DNA from: Candidatus Woesearchaeota archaeon | Lineage (GTDB): Archaea > Nanobdellota > Nanobdellia > Woesearchaeales > GW2011-AR4 | Assembly: GCA_016187465.1 (NCBI GenBank) | Contig: JACPJQ010000003.1 | Location: 344,139 to 408,138 of the forward strand | Length of the DNA stretch: 64,000 nucleotides | Direction of reading: 5' to 3' | Shown: in pieces, positions 30,175-38,867 of the stretch | How positions within the stretch are numbered: the stretch's first letter is position 1 | How the letters are laid out: each line of letters starts with the position of its first letter | Translations under genes and position numbers: made by a program | Notes under the pieces: model-generated | Databases searched by the model: none | Seen by the model: only the letters and a program-made list of their open reading frames with translations | Told to the model about the DNA's origin: nothing

Positions 30175-30840
30175 TCACTCCAAAAACCTTGTGTCAAACT
30201 TATCGTACCATTCTCTTTTTTCTATCTCGTTTAGCAAATTAGAAAATCCAAAGGTTGATGCGCTCCCGTAGATTTCTATTTTCCTGTCGTAACCTTGATT
30301 TAATGCATAAAAGGCGCATATTTTGAATCCTGCAGAGTTCTCGTTCATAAGCTCGGCAGGGCTATAGACTAATTCAACCATTTTTTGAGTCCTGTCGAAA
30401 ACAGCTGCGATTGTGCTTGTGCCGCTGTCCTGATCCAAATAAGAGATGTAAACCTTGTCCAGCAGGGAATCGAGAAATGCCGAGAATTTTTCCGCATCGC
30501 TTATCTCAATTTGATTAAAGTTAGTCCTTCCTGCAGACTTTAAGCCTGAAATTCTCGATGCAGAGTTTGCAAAAAAATCATGTATGCCTCTTTCTTTCAG
30601 GAAAAGCCTTGTTTTATAATATTCTATCGACTTTCTAGTCCTTATCCTTATTCCTTTGTATTTTTTGTTGAACTGCTCTGTTAATTTTTCAAACTTTGGA
30701 ATCAAAGTATCCAAATCATGCCGCGCCTCCCCGTAATACCTGTCAATTTCCGCTCCAACCTTTATCATCTGCATAAAGTCCTTCTTGAACTGGCTTATGT
30801 CTGAAGGGTTTAATCCTGAGAGAATACCATGGTTTGCCAT
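30175..30840 (-). CDS. Hypothetical protein (221 aa)
   Basis: Full-length ORF divergent from EndoQ; no family recognised. Confidence 0.55.
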   Translation of the reverse strand: MANHGILSGLNPSDISQFKKDFMQMIKVGAEIDRYYGEARHDLDTLIPKFEKLTEQFNKKYKGIRIRTRKSIEYYKTRLFLKERGIHDFFANSASRISGLKSAGRTNFNQIEISDAEKFSAFLDSLLDKVYISYLDQDSGTSTIAAVFDRTQKMVELVYSPAELMNENSAGFKICAFYALNQGYDRKIEIYGSASTFGFSNLLNEIEKREWYDKFDTRFLE

Positions 30841-30913
30841 GGTTTAATCATTTTGAAAGTGCTATTTAAATGTTATGAAAAGTTTATATAATTAATTAGA
30901 TTCCAATTGTTTT

Positions 30914-32182
30914 ATGAAAGTTATCGCAGACCTGCAGATTCATTCAAGGTTCAGCAGAGCCACAAGCATAAATTTGAATCTTCCAAATCTTGAGAAATAC
31001 GCAAAGCTAAAAGGCTTAAATTTGCTCGGCACAGGAGATTTTACCCATCCGAAATGGCTTGCTGAACTGAAAGATGAGTTGAAAGAAGACGGCTCCGGAG
31101 TCTTAACATCTAAGTCAGGATTTCATTTTGTCCTGCAGGGGGAAATTTCAAATATGTATACGCAGGACGGCAAGGGAAGAAGAATCCACAACCTGCTTCT
31201 TGCAAAAGATTTTGAGATTGTTGAGCAGATAAATAAAGCCTTGTCAAAGAAAGGGAGGCTGGATTATGACGGCAGGCCGATTTTTGGTTTTTCCTGCATT
31301 GAATTAGTGGAGATGATGAAAGAGATTGATGATTCAATCGAGATAGTGCCGGCGCATGCCTGGACTCCGTGGTTTGGGTTGTTCGGCTCAATGACCGGGT
31401 TTGACTCTGTGGAGGAATGCTTTAAAGACCAGGCAAAGCATATTTACGCCATTGAAACAGGATTAAGCTCTGATCCAGCAATGAACTGGCGAATTTCTTC
31501 GCTCGACAAGTACACCTTGCTCAGCAGCTCCGATGCCCACTCATTCTGGCCATGGCGCCTTGGAAGAGAGTGCAACATATTTGACATTGACTGGAACTAT
31601 GATGACTTACTGAATGCTATAAGAAAAAGAAAAGGCTTTGTTGAAACGATTGAAATGTGGCCGCATGAAGGCAAGTATCACTATTCCGGGCACAGGGCAT
31701 GCAATGTCTGCCTGTCCCCGAAGGAATCATTAAAATTAAAGGATATATGCCCCGTCTGCAGGAGAAAACTGACCGTGGGAGTGGCGCAAAGGGTTGAAAT
31801 GCTGGCCGACCGGCCTGAAGGATTTGTGCCCAAGCACGCCATTCCATTCAAGAATATCATACCACTTTCTGAGGTGATTGCCGGCACAATTGGCGAAAAG
31901 GTTGAATCAAAAAAAGTATGGGAAGAGTATTACAAATTAATAAGGGCTTTTGGCAATGAGTTAAATGTTATCCTTGATTCGGAAGAATCAAAATTGAAAA
32001 AAATAACATCAGAGAAAATCGCTGAAAACATTATAAGAAACAGAAACCAGAAGATTCCTTTCAAGCCAGGATATGACGGAGTTTACGGAGTGCCGATGTT
32101 TGATGGTGAAGAATCCGCAAAATACAAAGAGGATGTTTACGAAGCAAAAGTTGAGCAGAAGGGATTAAACGAGTTTATGTGA
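30914..32182 (+). CDS. Endonuclease Q family (PHP-domain) protein
   Basis: VIADLQIHSRFSRATSINLNLPNLEKYAKLKGLNLLGTGDFTHPKW; VPAHAWTPWFGLFGSMTGFDSVEECFKD; zinc-binding CNVCLSPKES..CPVCRRKL. Confidence 0.88.
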   Translation: MKVIADLQIHSRFSRATSINLNLPNLEKYAKLKGLNLLGTGDFTHPKWLAELKDELKEDGSGVLTSKSGFHFVLQGEISNMYTQDGKGRRIHNLLLAKDFEIVEQINKALSKKGRLDYDGRPIFGFSCIELVEMMKEIDDSIEIVPAHAWTPWFGLFGSMTGFDSVEECFKDQAKHIYAIETGLSSDPAMNWRISSLDKYTLLSSSDAHSFWPWRLGRECNIFDIDWNYDDLLNAIRKRKGFVETIEMWPHEGKYHYSGHRACNVCLSPKESLKLKDICPVCRRKLTVGVAQRVEMLADRPEGFVPKHAIPFKNIIPLSEVIAGTIGEKVESKKVWEEYYKLIRAFGNELNVILDSEESKLKKITSEKIAENIIRNRNQKIPFKPGYDGVYGVPMFDGEESAKYKEDVYEAKVEQKGLNEFM

Positions 32183-32240
32183 TTTTCTCCACAAAGTTTA
32201 TATACAACAATCTAAATTGTAAGTTCCAATACATAAAGAG

Positions 32241-32477
32241 GTGATTATTTTGGAGAAAAAAACTGCGCACAAGCTGACTGGGCTTGTTATCCTGGTGTTG
32301 GGCATATTGTTTTTTCTGCGGGATATAGATCCTGTGAGGCTTAATTTTATAGGCAACACAAGCGGATGGACGATTATCATAGTTTTGGTTGGAGCTAGCC
32401 TATTGGCCGGCGGTGTTGAGATTTCAAAGATGGGAGAAGCCAAGTCAGGCAAATCAAGGATCAAGACTGGAATGTAA
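32241..32477 (+). CDS. Small membrane protein
   Basis: Two hydrophobic segments (LTGLVILVLGILFFLRD; TIIIVLVGASLLAGGVE); true start may be a few codons in. Confidence 0.6.
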   Translation: MIILEKKTAHKLTGLVILVLGILFFLRDIDPVRLNFIGNTSGWTIIIVLVGASLLAGGVEISKMGEAKSGKSRIKTGM

Positions 32478-32488
32478 ATTTCCGTAAA

Positions 32489-32926
32489 TTACAAATCCTT
32501 TTTCTTTCTTATTTTGGATTCGATTTCTGGTACCCCTATATCAAGTTTACCCTGCCTTAGGTTACTTCGCGCTGTTGCGGCAATTTTCTCGTAATTTTTC
32601 CTTATCTTAACCAGCTCCTCCTCAGAAAGCTCTTCTATGTCGAGCAGCGCATTGTGGGCTTTTTCCGTAGCCCTTATCAATTCGTCAAGCTTTAACTGGA
32701 TTGCTACTGTATCCCTGTTTTGTGTACTTTGTATCAAAAATACCATCAAGAATGTGACGATTGTGGTGGTTGTGTTAATCACCAGCTGCCAACTATCGCT
32801 GAAGCCAAAAAATGGGCCGGTGATCACCCAGACCAGTATGAAAAACGCTGCTAATGTGAAAGTCGCAGGCTGGCCGGTTATGTGGGCGATATAGCTGGAG
32901 AATTTAACGAAGAGGTTTCGCTTCAT
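32489..32926 (-). CDS. Low-affinity iron permease family protein
   Basis: HITGQPATFTLAAFFILVWVITGPFFGFSDSWQLVINTTTTIVTFLMVFLIQSTQNRDTVAIQLKLDELI. Confidence 0.88.
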   Translation of the reverse strand: MKRNLFVKFSSYIAHITGQPATFTLAAFFILVWVITGPFFGFSDSWQLVINTTTTIVTFLMVFLIQSTQNRDTVAIQLKLDELIRATEKAHNALLDIEELSEEELVKIRKNYEKIAATARSNLRQGKLDIGVPEIESKIRKKKDL

Positions 32927-32984
32927 GAACTATCCAGATTTTGCTAGGAATAAATATTTTTCTATTTATGCTGAATCATGATAT

Positions 32985-33106
32985 CCCCATCCCCGGATTC
33001 GAACCAGGATCCTTTCGGGATCAGCTGAGTGTTTTTCATCCATAGCAAGAATTGCTTTGTCAAACACTTTCTACAGCCGAACGCTCCGCCGTTGAGCTAG
33101 ATGGGG
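32985..33106 (-). tRNA. tRNA-Tyr (GTA) with anticodon-loop intron
   Basis: CCCCATC/GATGGGG acceptor (C1-G72, as in archaeal tRNA-Tyr), D stem GCTC/GAGC, anticodon stem TTCGG...CCGAA with CTGTAG before an intron of about 50 nt, T arm CCTGG-TTCGAAT-CCGGG. Confidence 0.9.
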
Positions 33107-33160
33107 GATAATAAAGAAATTTGTTTTTGGTTTATAAATTTATTTAATGTTTTTGATTTA

Positions 33161-33253
33161 TATAGCAAATGACACAATTATTTATACATAAATAAGTCAT
33201 TTGCTTATTACGAACGGACAACTATTGTATAACTATTTTTGTCCGTGAGTATA
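33161..33253 (+). repeat. 93-bp direct repeat, copy 1
   Basis: TATAGCAAATGACACAATTATTTATACATAAATAAGTCATTTGC...TTTTTGTCCGTGAGTATA; one mismatch versus 36516-36608. Confidence 0.95.
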
Positions 33254-33304
33254 GTTTGATATTTTATCAATTAATATTGAATGGGTTTGTAATTAAAAAA
33301 TACC

Positions 33305-34750
33305 TTAACCGCCCATGCTTACCCTGTTGGAATTGCTTATAACAACCCTATCCCCTATCTTGCATCTTGCGTTTGCGGCAGGAAGGTTGAATTCTCCCAA
33401 TATTGGAAGCCTTGACTTCATTTTGTATGAAAGGACTCTCTCATCACCGGGCTCCAATGCCTCTATTGTCCATTTTATCAGCATGCCTTTTTTCGGGTGC
33501 TGCAGCACAGAATGGGGCTGCACAGAGCCTATTGAAATCTCTTTTTCGACATGGGCAATGTGTGAAAGATTGTCAAGCACTTCTATGTTGGTTATCTGGT
33601 TTGCGCTCCTGTTCTTTACCCTTACGACAATTTTTGCTTCTGAAATGCCGCCTTCGGTAGTTCCTACATTTGCTATGCTTTTCCTCACAATGATTGGGCT
33701 TCTAAAGACGAAATAAAGGACAAGGGCAATGATTACAAGCACGGCAGCAACAACAATCGGCCGATAATTTTCAGTTGTGTAGGCTTCCATTTTTCTTTCG
33801 TTGTCAAGCTCAACCTGCCACACTAGGTACATCTTGTCATTCTCTTTTACTGTATCTGCTTTGGGATTTGCAGACAAGAACAGGTTTTTAAGCTGGCTTG
33901 TCTCAACCTTGATGGTTCCCTTATAATTGGGATTATTTGATATTACTTTTGTGCCTTTCCTTATTTTCAAAAAGGATTCATCTTTTGGAAGCTCCTCTTG
34001 TGTTGAGTATTCTGTTATCTCGTACCCAGTTACAATGGGGTTTACTATCAGCCTCTCGTCTTTAAATACCGCGACCACAATTTGGTCCAGCTGCGGAGGA
34101 GTCATATCATCAAGCTTTTTCTTTATCTCGACTGATTTTTCTTCCCTTGGCCCGAGAGGGATATAGATTTGGTCCTTGAAAAGATTGCTTTCTATCTTGA
34201 TTGTTATGTTAGGGTAGTTTAACACGTTTTGGTTGTTGAGGTCAATTTTTATCGTGAATTCTTTCCTTGGATCAATTTTCTCCGGAAAAATGAAAGTGCT
34301 TGTCAAAACAGTAGGGATATAGCCGCCAATCAACGGCTCTGTTGACTTGATGCCTATGGTTATAGGAACCTTTTGCTCTTGGCCCGTAGACTCAAGAATT
34401 ATTCCCACAGCAAGCGTGTAAGTGTCAACTGAGGTGATGTACAGCGGATGAACAAAAATTCTTATCGAGGCAGAGCTTTGGGCTGGCACATTCAATGTTA
34501 TGGGGTTTTGCAAAGGCTCCGTGTACATGTCCCAAAAGGGATATCCTGCCTTTTTTATTATGTATTCCTGATCAGTATCAAGGTTGTTTTCAATGGTAAT
34601 ATCAAATTCAGCAGTTTCATCTACCACTATCTTGTCCTTTATCGGAGTAACCTTCGCATCAAAAGACGCAGCATGGGCAAGACTAATCAATAGAAGGAAC
34701 ACGCCTAAACTGATTATTAAGAATTTGCTTATTTTCGCCATTAATTGCAC
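33305..34750 (-). CDS. Secreted/membrane protein with Ig-like (NEW3/CARDB-like) domains
   Basis: 481 aa, signal peptide LIISLGVFLLLISLAHAA, beta-rich ectodomain, TM VVAAVLVIIALVLYFVF, then a further beta-rich domain. Confidence 0.65.
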   Translation of the reverse strand: MQLMAKISKFLIISLGVFLLLISLAHAASFDAKVTPIKDKIVVDETAEFDITIENNLDTDQEYIIKKAGYPFWDMYTEPLQNPITLNVPAQSSASIRIFVHPLYITSVDTYTLAVGIILESTGQEQKVPITIGIKSTEPLIGGYIPTVLTSTFIFPEKIDPRKEFTIKIDLNNQNVLNYPNITIKIESNLFKDQIYIPLGPREEKSVEIKKKLDDMTPPQLDQIVVAVFKDERLIVNPIVTGYEITEYSTQEELPKDESFLKIRKGTKVISNNPNYKGTIKVETSQLKNLFLSANPKADTVKENDKMYLVWQVELDNERKMEAYTTENYRPIVVAAVLVIIALVLYFVFRSPIIVRKSIANVGTTEGGISEAKIVVRVKNRSANQITNIEVLDNLSHIAHVEKEISIGSVQPHSVLQHPKKGMLIKWTIEALEPGDERVLSYKMKSRLPILGEFNLPAANARCKIGDRVVISNSNRVSMGG

Positions 34751-34852
34751 CTTTTTTCGCAGACTTTTAGCTGGATTACTTATATATAAATCTTTCCTAT
34801 CAGAAAACGAGCATAGAAACCTTTATATATTATTGAAGTCAGAAAAATTTTC

Positions 34853-35416
34853 ATGAATCCTAATGATTTTATCCACAATGCAGATGCCCCGACTCCCATT
34901 GTTTACATCCAATACAAGGGTATTTTGGACATGCAGGACATTTACGAAACTATTGCGGATTTCTTCAGGCGGAAAAAATTCAAACTTTATGAAAAGCAGC
35001 AGAGGCTCAGGAGGCCAAGCGCTTTTGGTGCGGAGCTTATGTATTCTTTTGAGGCAAGAAGAAAAATAGAGGATTATTATGAATGGGTTGTCAATATAAA
35101 CATTGAGACATTTGACTTTAAGGAAATAGATGTTGTCCTAAAAGACGGAACCAAGAAGAAGATGATTAAGGGCAGGGTTTGGGTGCAGCTTTACGGCACC
35201 TGCGTAACAGATTACGAAAAGATATGGGAGAAGAGCGCCTTTTTAGCACATCTAAAGAGCTTTTACAATAAGTATGTAATAAGGAAGAGGTTTGAAGGAG
35301 TCTGGTGGGACGAGCTTTACTACAAGATAGTTTTAAGGCTGCATGCTCTTCTAAAAGAAAGGCTGAAGATGATATCCGAAGGCTATGAGCACAGGCATTT
35401 TTCCGGCGTGCACTAA
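34853..35416 (+). CDS. Uncharacterized paralog family member A
   Basis: 187 aa; pattern IQYKGILDMQDIYETIADFFRRKKFKLYEKQ...YEWVVNINIETFD. Confidence 0.7.
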   Translation: MNPNDFIHNADAPTPIVYIQYKGILDMQDIYETIADFFRRKKFKLYEKQQRLRRPSAFGAELMYSFEARRKIEDYYEWVVNINIETFDFKEIDVVLKDGTKKKMIKGRVWVQLYGTCVTDYEKIWEKSAFLAHLKSFYNKYVIRKRFEGVWWDELYYKIVLRLHALLKERLKMISEGYEHRHFSGVH

Positions 35417-35428
35417 AAAAAGAGGTTA

Positions 35429-35962
35429 TTGTTCAGAATGGGCCATTTAAAAATAGTTGTAGACCATGAAAAGATAGACTACAATGGACCTGTAAATGTG
35501 AGCGATTTGCTCAGGATGATTGAGAATTTTCTTTTTGAGCGCGGCTTTGACAAGAGGCAGGATAAGGATTTCGAGCAGCACACCAGTCATGGAAAATTTA
35601 TAGAATGGCAGATAGCTCCATGGAAGAAGGTAACTGACTACATAAGGTACATAGTGAAAGTCAGGGTTCTTGGCTACGACATACTAAAGACAGATGTTGT
35701 GAGCAACGGCAAAAAATCCAGGATTGACACCGCGAGAATCATAATTGTAATTGACGGGTTCATGGAGTATGATTATGACAACTACTGGGATGACAAGCCG
35801 ATTTTATTTTTTTTGAGGACTATTTACGACTATTTTATATTCAAGGCATATACTGAAAGGTTTGAGCATAGGCTTGTCCATGACATAAATCATCTCCATC
35901 ATAATATTGAAAAATTTTTGAACCTATACGGACATTACACAGTTATTTCAAAGCCGGCTTAG
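35429..35962 (+). CDS. Uncharacterized paralog family member B
   Basis: 177 aa; HEKIDYNGPVNVSDLLRMIENFLFERGFDKRQDKDFEQHTSHGKFIEWQIAPWKKVTDYIRYIVKVRVLGYD. Confidence 0.7.
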   Translation: MFRMGHLKIVVDHEKIDYNGPVNVSDLLRMIENFLFERGFDKRQDKDFEQHTSHGKFIEWQIAPWKKVTDYIRYIVKVRVLGYDILKTDVVSNGKKSRIDTARIIIVIDGFMEYDYDNYWDDKPILFFLRTIYDYFIFKAYTERFEHRLVHDINHLHHNIEKFLNLYGHYTVISKPA

Positions 35963-36483
35963 TGGTCTTTATGGCAGAAAAGAAACAGGTGCTTTACGAT
36001 TTAAGGACAACGTATAACGGCCCTTTCATAGTTGAAGATTTCTATGCCGAGGTTGACGGCTGGATAAAGGAAAACGGCTTTGAAAAAGAGCCTAAAAAGA
36101 AGAGCGAGCATGTGACAAAAAACGGCAAGAAGATAGAGTGGGTTATTGAAGCCCACAGGCATCTGGACGAGCTGCATCACGGCATCATTGTTTTAAGGGC
36201 GCTGCTTGACAACATCAAGGAAGTCAGCATAAAAAAGGACGGCAAAAAAATAAGGATAAATAACGGCGATGTGCTGATAAACATTGACGGCTGGATCAAT
36301 TCCCACATACACGGCAGCTTTTACCAGGTCAAGCCGGTTTATTATTTTGTAAGGACTTTGATTGATAAGTTTGTGTACAATTTCTGGTCAGATAAGTATG
36401 ACGGAACTGTTGCATCTGAGTGCCATTCATTGTTCAAAAGGATAAGGGCTTTTTTCAAAGTGCAGAAATTCAAGTATGAATGA
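35962..36483 (+). CDS. Uncharacterized paralog family member C
   Basis: 173 aa; RTTYNGPFIVEDFYAEVDGWIKENGFEKEPKKKSEHVTKNGKKIEWVIEAHRHLDELHHGIIVLRAL; same layout as member B. Confidence 0.7.
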   Translation: MVFMAEKKQVLYDLRTTYNGPFIVEDFYAEVDGWIKENGFEKEPKKKSEHVTKNGKKIEWVIEAHRHLDELHHGIIVLRALLDNIKEVSIKKDGKKIRINNGDVLINIDGWINSHIHGSFYQVKPVYYFVRTLIDKFVYNFWSDKYDGTVASECHSLFKRIRAFFKVQKFKYE

Positions 36484-36515
36484 ATGAAAGATAACATTAA
36501 ACTTCCAATTATAAT

Positions 36516-36608
36516 TATAGCAAATGACACAATTATTTATACATAAATAAGTCATTTGCTTATTACGAACGGACAACTATTGTATAATTATTTTTGTCCG
36601 TGAGTATA
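36516..36608 (+). repeat. 93-bp direct repeat, copy 2
   Basis: Identical to 33161-33253 except AATTATTTTT versus AACTATTTTT. Confidence 0.95.
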
Positions 36609-36705
36609 AATACCCAATAATCAAAAAATTTCAACAAAAAACTAAAAAAAGACAATCATAACATTTAAATATAATTCTCTTAACCAAAAGACTGCCAGGC
36701 AATTT

Positions 36706-36870
36706 GCGGGGGTAATTCCTAAGCATTTGCTTCGGAATCCTTAGAGCGAAGCCTGGTCAAACGCGCAGGACTCAGAAGTGCGAAACTTAAGACCAGCCTG
36801 AGAAGGCTCACGCTGTAGATGGGATATCCTGTCCCTTAGTGGGTCCGAGGGTTCAAATCCCTTCCCCCGC
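36706..36870 (+). tRNA. tRNA-Leu (CAG) with two introns (D-arm boundary and anticodon loop)
   Basis: Acceptor GCGGGGG/CCCCCGC; D arm GCG-AAGCCTGGTCAAA-CGC; anticodon stem CAGGA/TCCTG with CTCAGA before the intron; T arm GAGGG-TTCAAAT-CCCTT. Removing about 31 nt (approx. 36715-36745) and 49 nt (36777-36825) leaves 85 nt. Confidence 0.88.
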
Positions 36871-36904
36871 ATTATTTACATTTGATTTATTTTCTTTTTT
36901 GAAT

Positions 36905-36975
36905 TTTAATCCGTTCGCTACGCTCACAATATATTGTGCTCGGCAAAAATTGTCTGCCATTAATTTTTGCCTCAC
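36905..36975. repeat. Structured intergenic element, copy 2 (hairpin homologous to copy 1)
   Basis: GGCAAAAATT(36942-36951)-GTCTGCCATT-AATTTTTGCC(36962-36971); upstream palindrome CACAATATATTGTG (36925-36938). Confidence 0.65.
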
Positions 36976-37130
36976 CTATTATTGCAATAAACAATTTAAA
37001 GCGATTCACTTTCATCTTGCTAACTTATCAAAGCCGCTCTCGTATTTTTTATTTAATTTTATTCGTTATTGTATTTTATATTGATTTTTTCCACAAACTT
37101 TTAAATACAAACATTCTTTCTAAAAGATAT

Positions 37131-37255
37131 GCCTCTGTAGCATAGCAGCTATTGCGTTGCCTTGGTATAATTTAGAATCAACAAATAGGCAAAGGTCGTG
37201 GGTGCAAATTGTGGAAAGCGAGCAACGCTTTCGCATTGCATGTCCCATCAGAGGC
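37131..37255 (+). tRNA. tRNA-Thr (GGT) with introns in the anticodon loop and the T-loop
   Basis: Acceptor GCCTCTG/CAGAGGC; anticodon stem TTGCC/GGCAA with TTGGTA before the intron; T stem GTGGG/CCCAT interrupted by about 34 nt after TGCAAA. Excising 37168-37186 and 37209-37242 leaves 72 nt. Confidence 0.82.
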
Positions 37256-37311
37256 TTATTTATATATAGCTTTTAAGCAAAGTTTTTATAGGATTTGAAG
37301 ATTTTAGATAT

Positions 37312-37569
37312 ATGACACCTAAACAATTTTGGAAGCTATTAAAAGACAACAACAAACAGATTAATACTATCATTCAACTGATAATTTTAATAATCGCAAT
37401 TCTAGCCTACCTTAAGGTCCAAGCCATTAATATAGATTTAGATCAGGTTAAAGGTAGATTAGCTGATTTCGACAAAGTTATAGCAGGTAACATATCGTTG
37501 AAATCTGGAAACGAAACTATTACTGCAATGTCTACTAATGGAAGTCATATTTGTATGCCTAGTTGCTGA
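37312..37569 (+). CDS. Small single-TM protein
   Basis: 85 aa with TM TIIQLIILIIAILAYLKVQAINI. Confidence 0.5.
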   Translation: MTPKQFWKLLKDNNKQINTIIQLIILIIAILAYLKVQAINIDLDQVKGRLADFDKVIAGNISLKSGNETITAMSTNGSHICMPSC

Positions 37570-37639
37570 TTTAATCCCTTCGTAAGTTTGATACTTTGAT
37601 ACTAATACCCCAGAGGCTTTATTACTTAAAGAATAAAGA

Positions 37640-38029
37640 TCATTCACTCTTCTTAACCTTTTCAACTTTCTTCCACAAGAGATAAGACGAAAACATCACT
37701 ACAAAGAATGGTATTACCGATAGTGCTTTTAAGATTCCGTCTCCGGCAAAATATATAGAAGCGCCTGCTCCGATAAAGTCAATTGTAAAGCCAGCATAAG
37801 CCCATTCCTTAATGGTTCGGAATTTCCACTGCAATATTGCAATTGCGCCTAGAATTTTTGCAACTCCGATGATTGTATTGACATAAATAGGATATCCAAG
37901 ATGCTTCATGATTTCCGCTGCTTGTTTGGTCTGCATTACTTCAGAAACTCCCGAAAACAGCATAAATAATGAGAACAGAATGGTCACTGCCCAATAAATG
38001 ACTTTAATGGTTTTTTGCTTCATTTTCAA
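37640..38029 (-). CDS. DoxX-like membrane protein
   Basis: YWAVTILFSLFMLFSGVSEVMQTKQAAEIMKHLGYPIYVNTIIGVAKILGAIAIL...KEWAYAGFTIDFIGA. Confidence 0.85.
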   Translation of the reverse strand: MKMKQKTIKVIYWAVTILFSLFMLFSGVSEVMQTKQAAEIMKHLGYPIYVNTIIGVAKILGAIAILQWKFRTIKEWAYAGFTIDFIGAGASIYFAGDGILKALSVIPFFVVMFSSYLLWKKVEKVKKSE

Positions 38030-38080
38030 CAGATTGATAAGAGTTGTGTTTATTTCTATTGATTGTATAGGATTTCATTT

Positions 38081-38761
38081 TTAAGAATGCGTCACATCGC
38101 TGTCCTGCACGCTGTTGACTGAAATCTTGGTGAACCTGTAGATGTTGCCGTTAGACTCAGCCTGCAATGGAATGCCGTAAAAAGTGTCAACCCACAAAAA
38201 GCCCTTGTTTGTCTCAATCTTCCATGTGCTTCTGCTGTCAATGACTTCCTCGCCGACTTTCTTGGCGCTAGTTAAGCCGCTAGTCCAGTCAAAAGGCGTT
38301 GATATGTAAGCATCTTCATAATTCAAATCCTGCTTTTTGCCTTTGTATACACAAGATGCATGCACACAATAAGACTGGGATGTTTGAGCTGTTTTGTCTA
38401 TGAAAATAGAATCATATGACTCCGGATTATCTAAGGATTTTATTGCCAATGAAGGCTTGTACATTATCTTAGCGCCTTTGACATAAAAGGCATAAAAATT
38501 GTCGCCCGTCTCATGCCCTTTGTACAAATAGTAGATATTCTGGACTCTTGTTTTGGATTTTGCCAGCAAATCGCTGACATCGGCTGTGATTTCTGACATT
38601 GGCTGCGGCTGCTCAACTGGGGGAGCCGGGACAGGGACTGGAGGAGGCTGCTTATCCTCAGCTTTAGGCGGGGTGACCGCTGGCTGCTGCGGAACAGTAC
38701 ACGATGCGATGTAGAACAATGCTACTACAAGAGATAAAAAGGTGATATACTTATTTTTCAT
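38081..38761 (-). CDS. Lipoprotein, function unknown
   Basis: Lipobox LFYIASCTVPQQ, Pro-rich linker, 226 aa. Confidence 0.7.
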   Translation of the reverse strand: MKNKYITFLSLVVALFYIASCTVPQQPAVTPPKAEDKQPPPVPVPAPPVEQPQPMSEITADVSDLLAKSKTRVQNIYYLYKGHETGDNFYAFYVKGAKIMYKPSLAIKSLDNPESYDSIFIDKTAQTSQSYCVHASCVYKGKKQDLNYEDAYISTPFDWTSGLTSAKKVGEEVIDSRSTWKIETNKGFLWVDTFYGIPLQAESNGNIYRFTKISVNSVQDSDVTHS

Positions 38762-38867
38762 GTGCCATCGCCGAAAAGAGTTATTGCTCAGATTTAAAAA
38801 TTTTTCTAAGCATTCACTTACCCCTATTAGAAAACTTTTTATATAACCAAACTAACAAAAACCAGAG

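Noticed and set aside
33161-36608. Insertion sequence or composite transposon bounded by the 93-bp repeats
   Set aside because: No transposase or integrase is encoded between the repeats and no target-site duplication was evident; kept only as a repeat-bracketed block.
36839-37145. Track ORFs of 81 and 69 aa between the tRNA-Leu and tRNA-Thr genes
   Set aside because: They overlap the end of tRNA-Leu, the hairpin element and the start of tRNA-Thr, and have low-complexity hydrophobic composition; unlikely to be coding.
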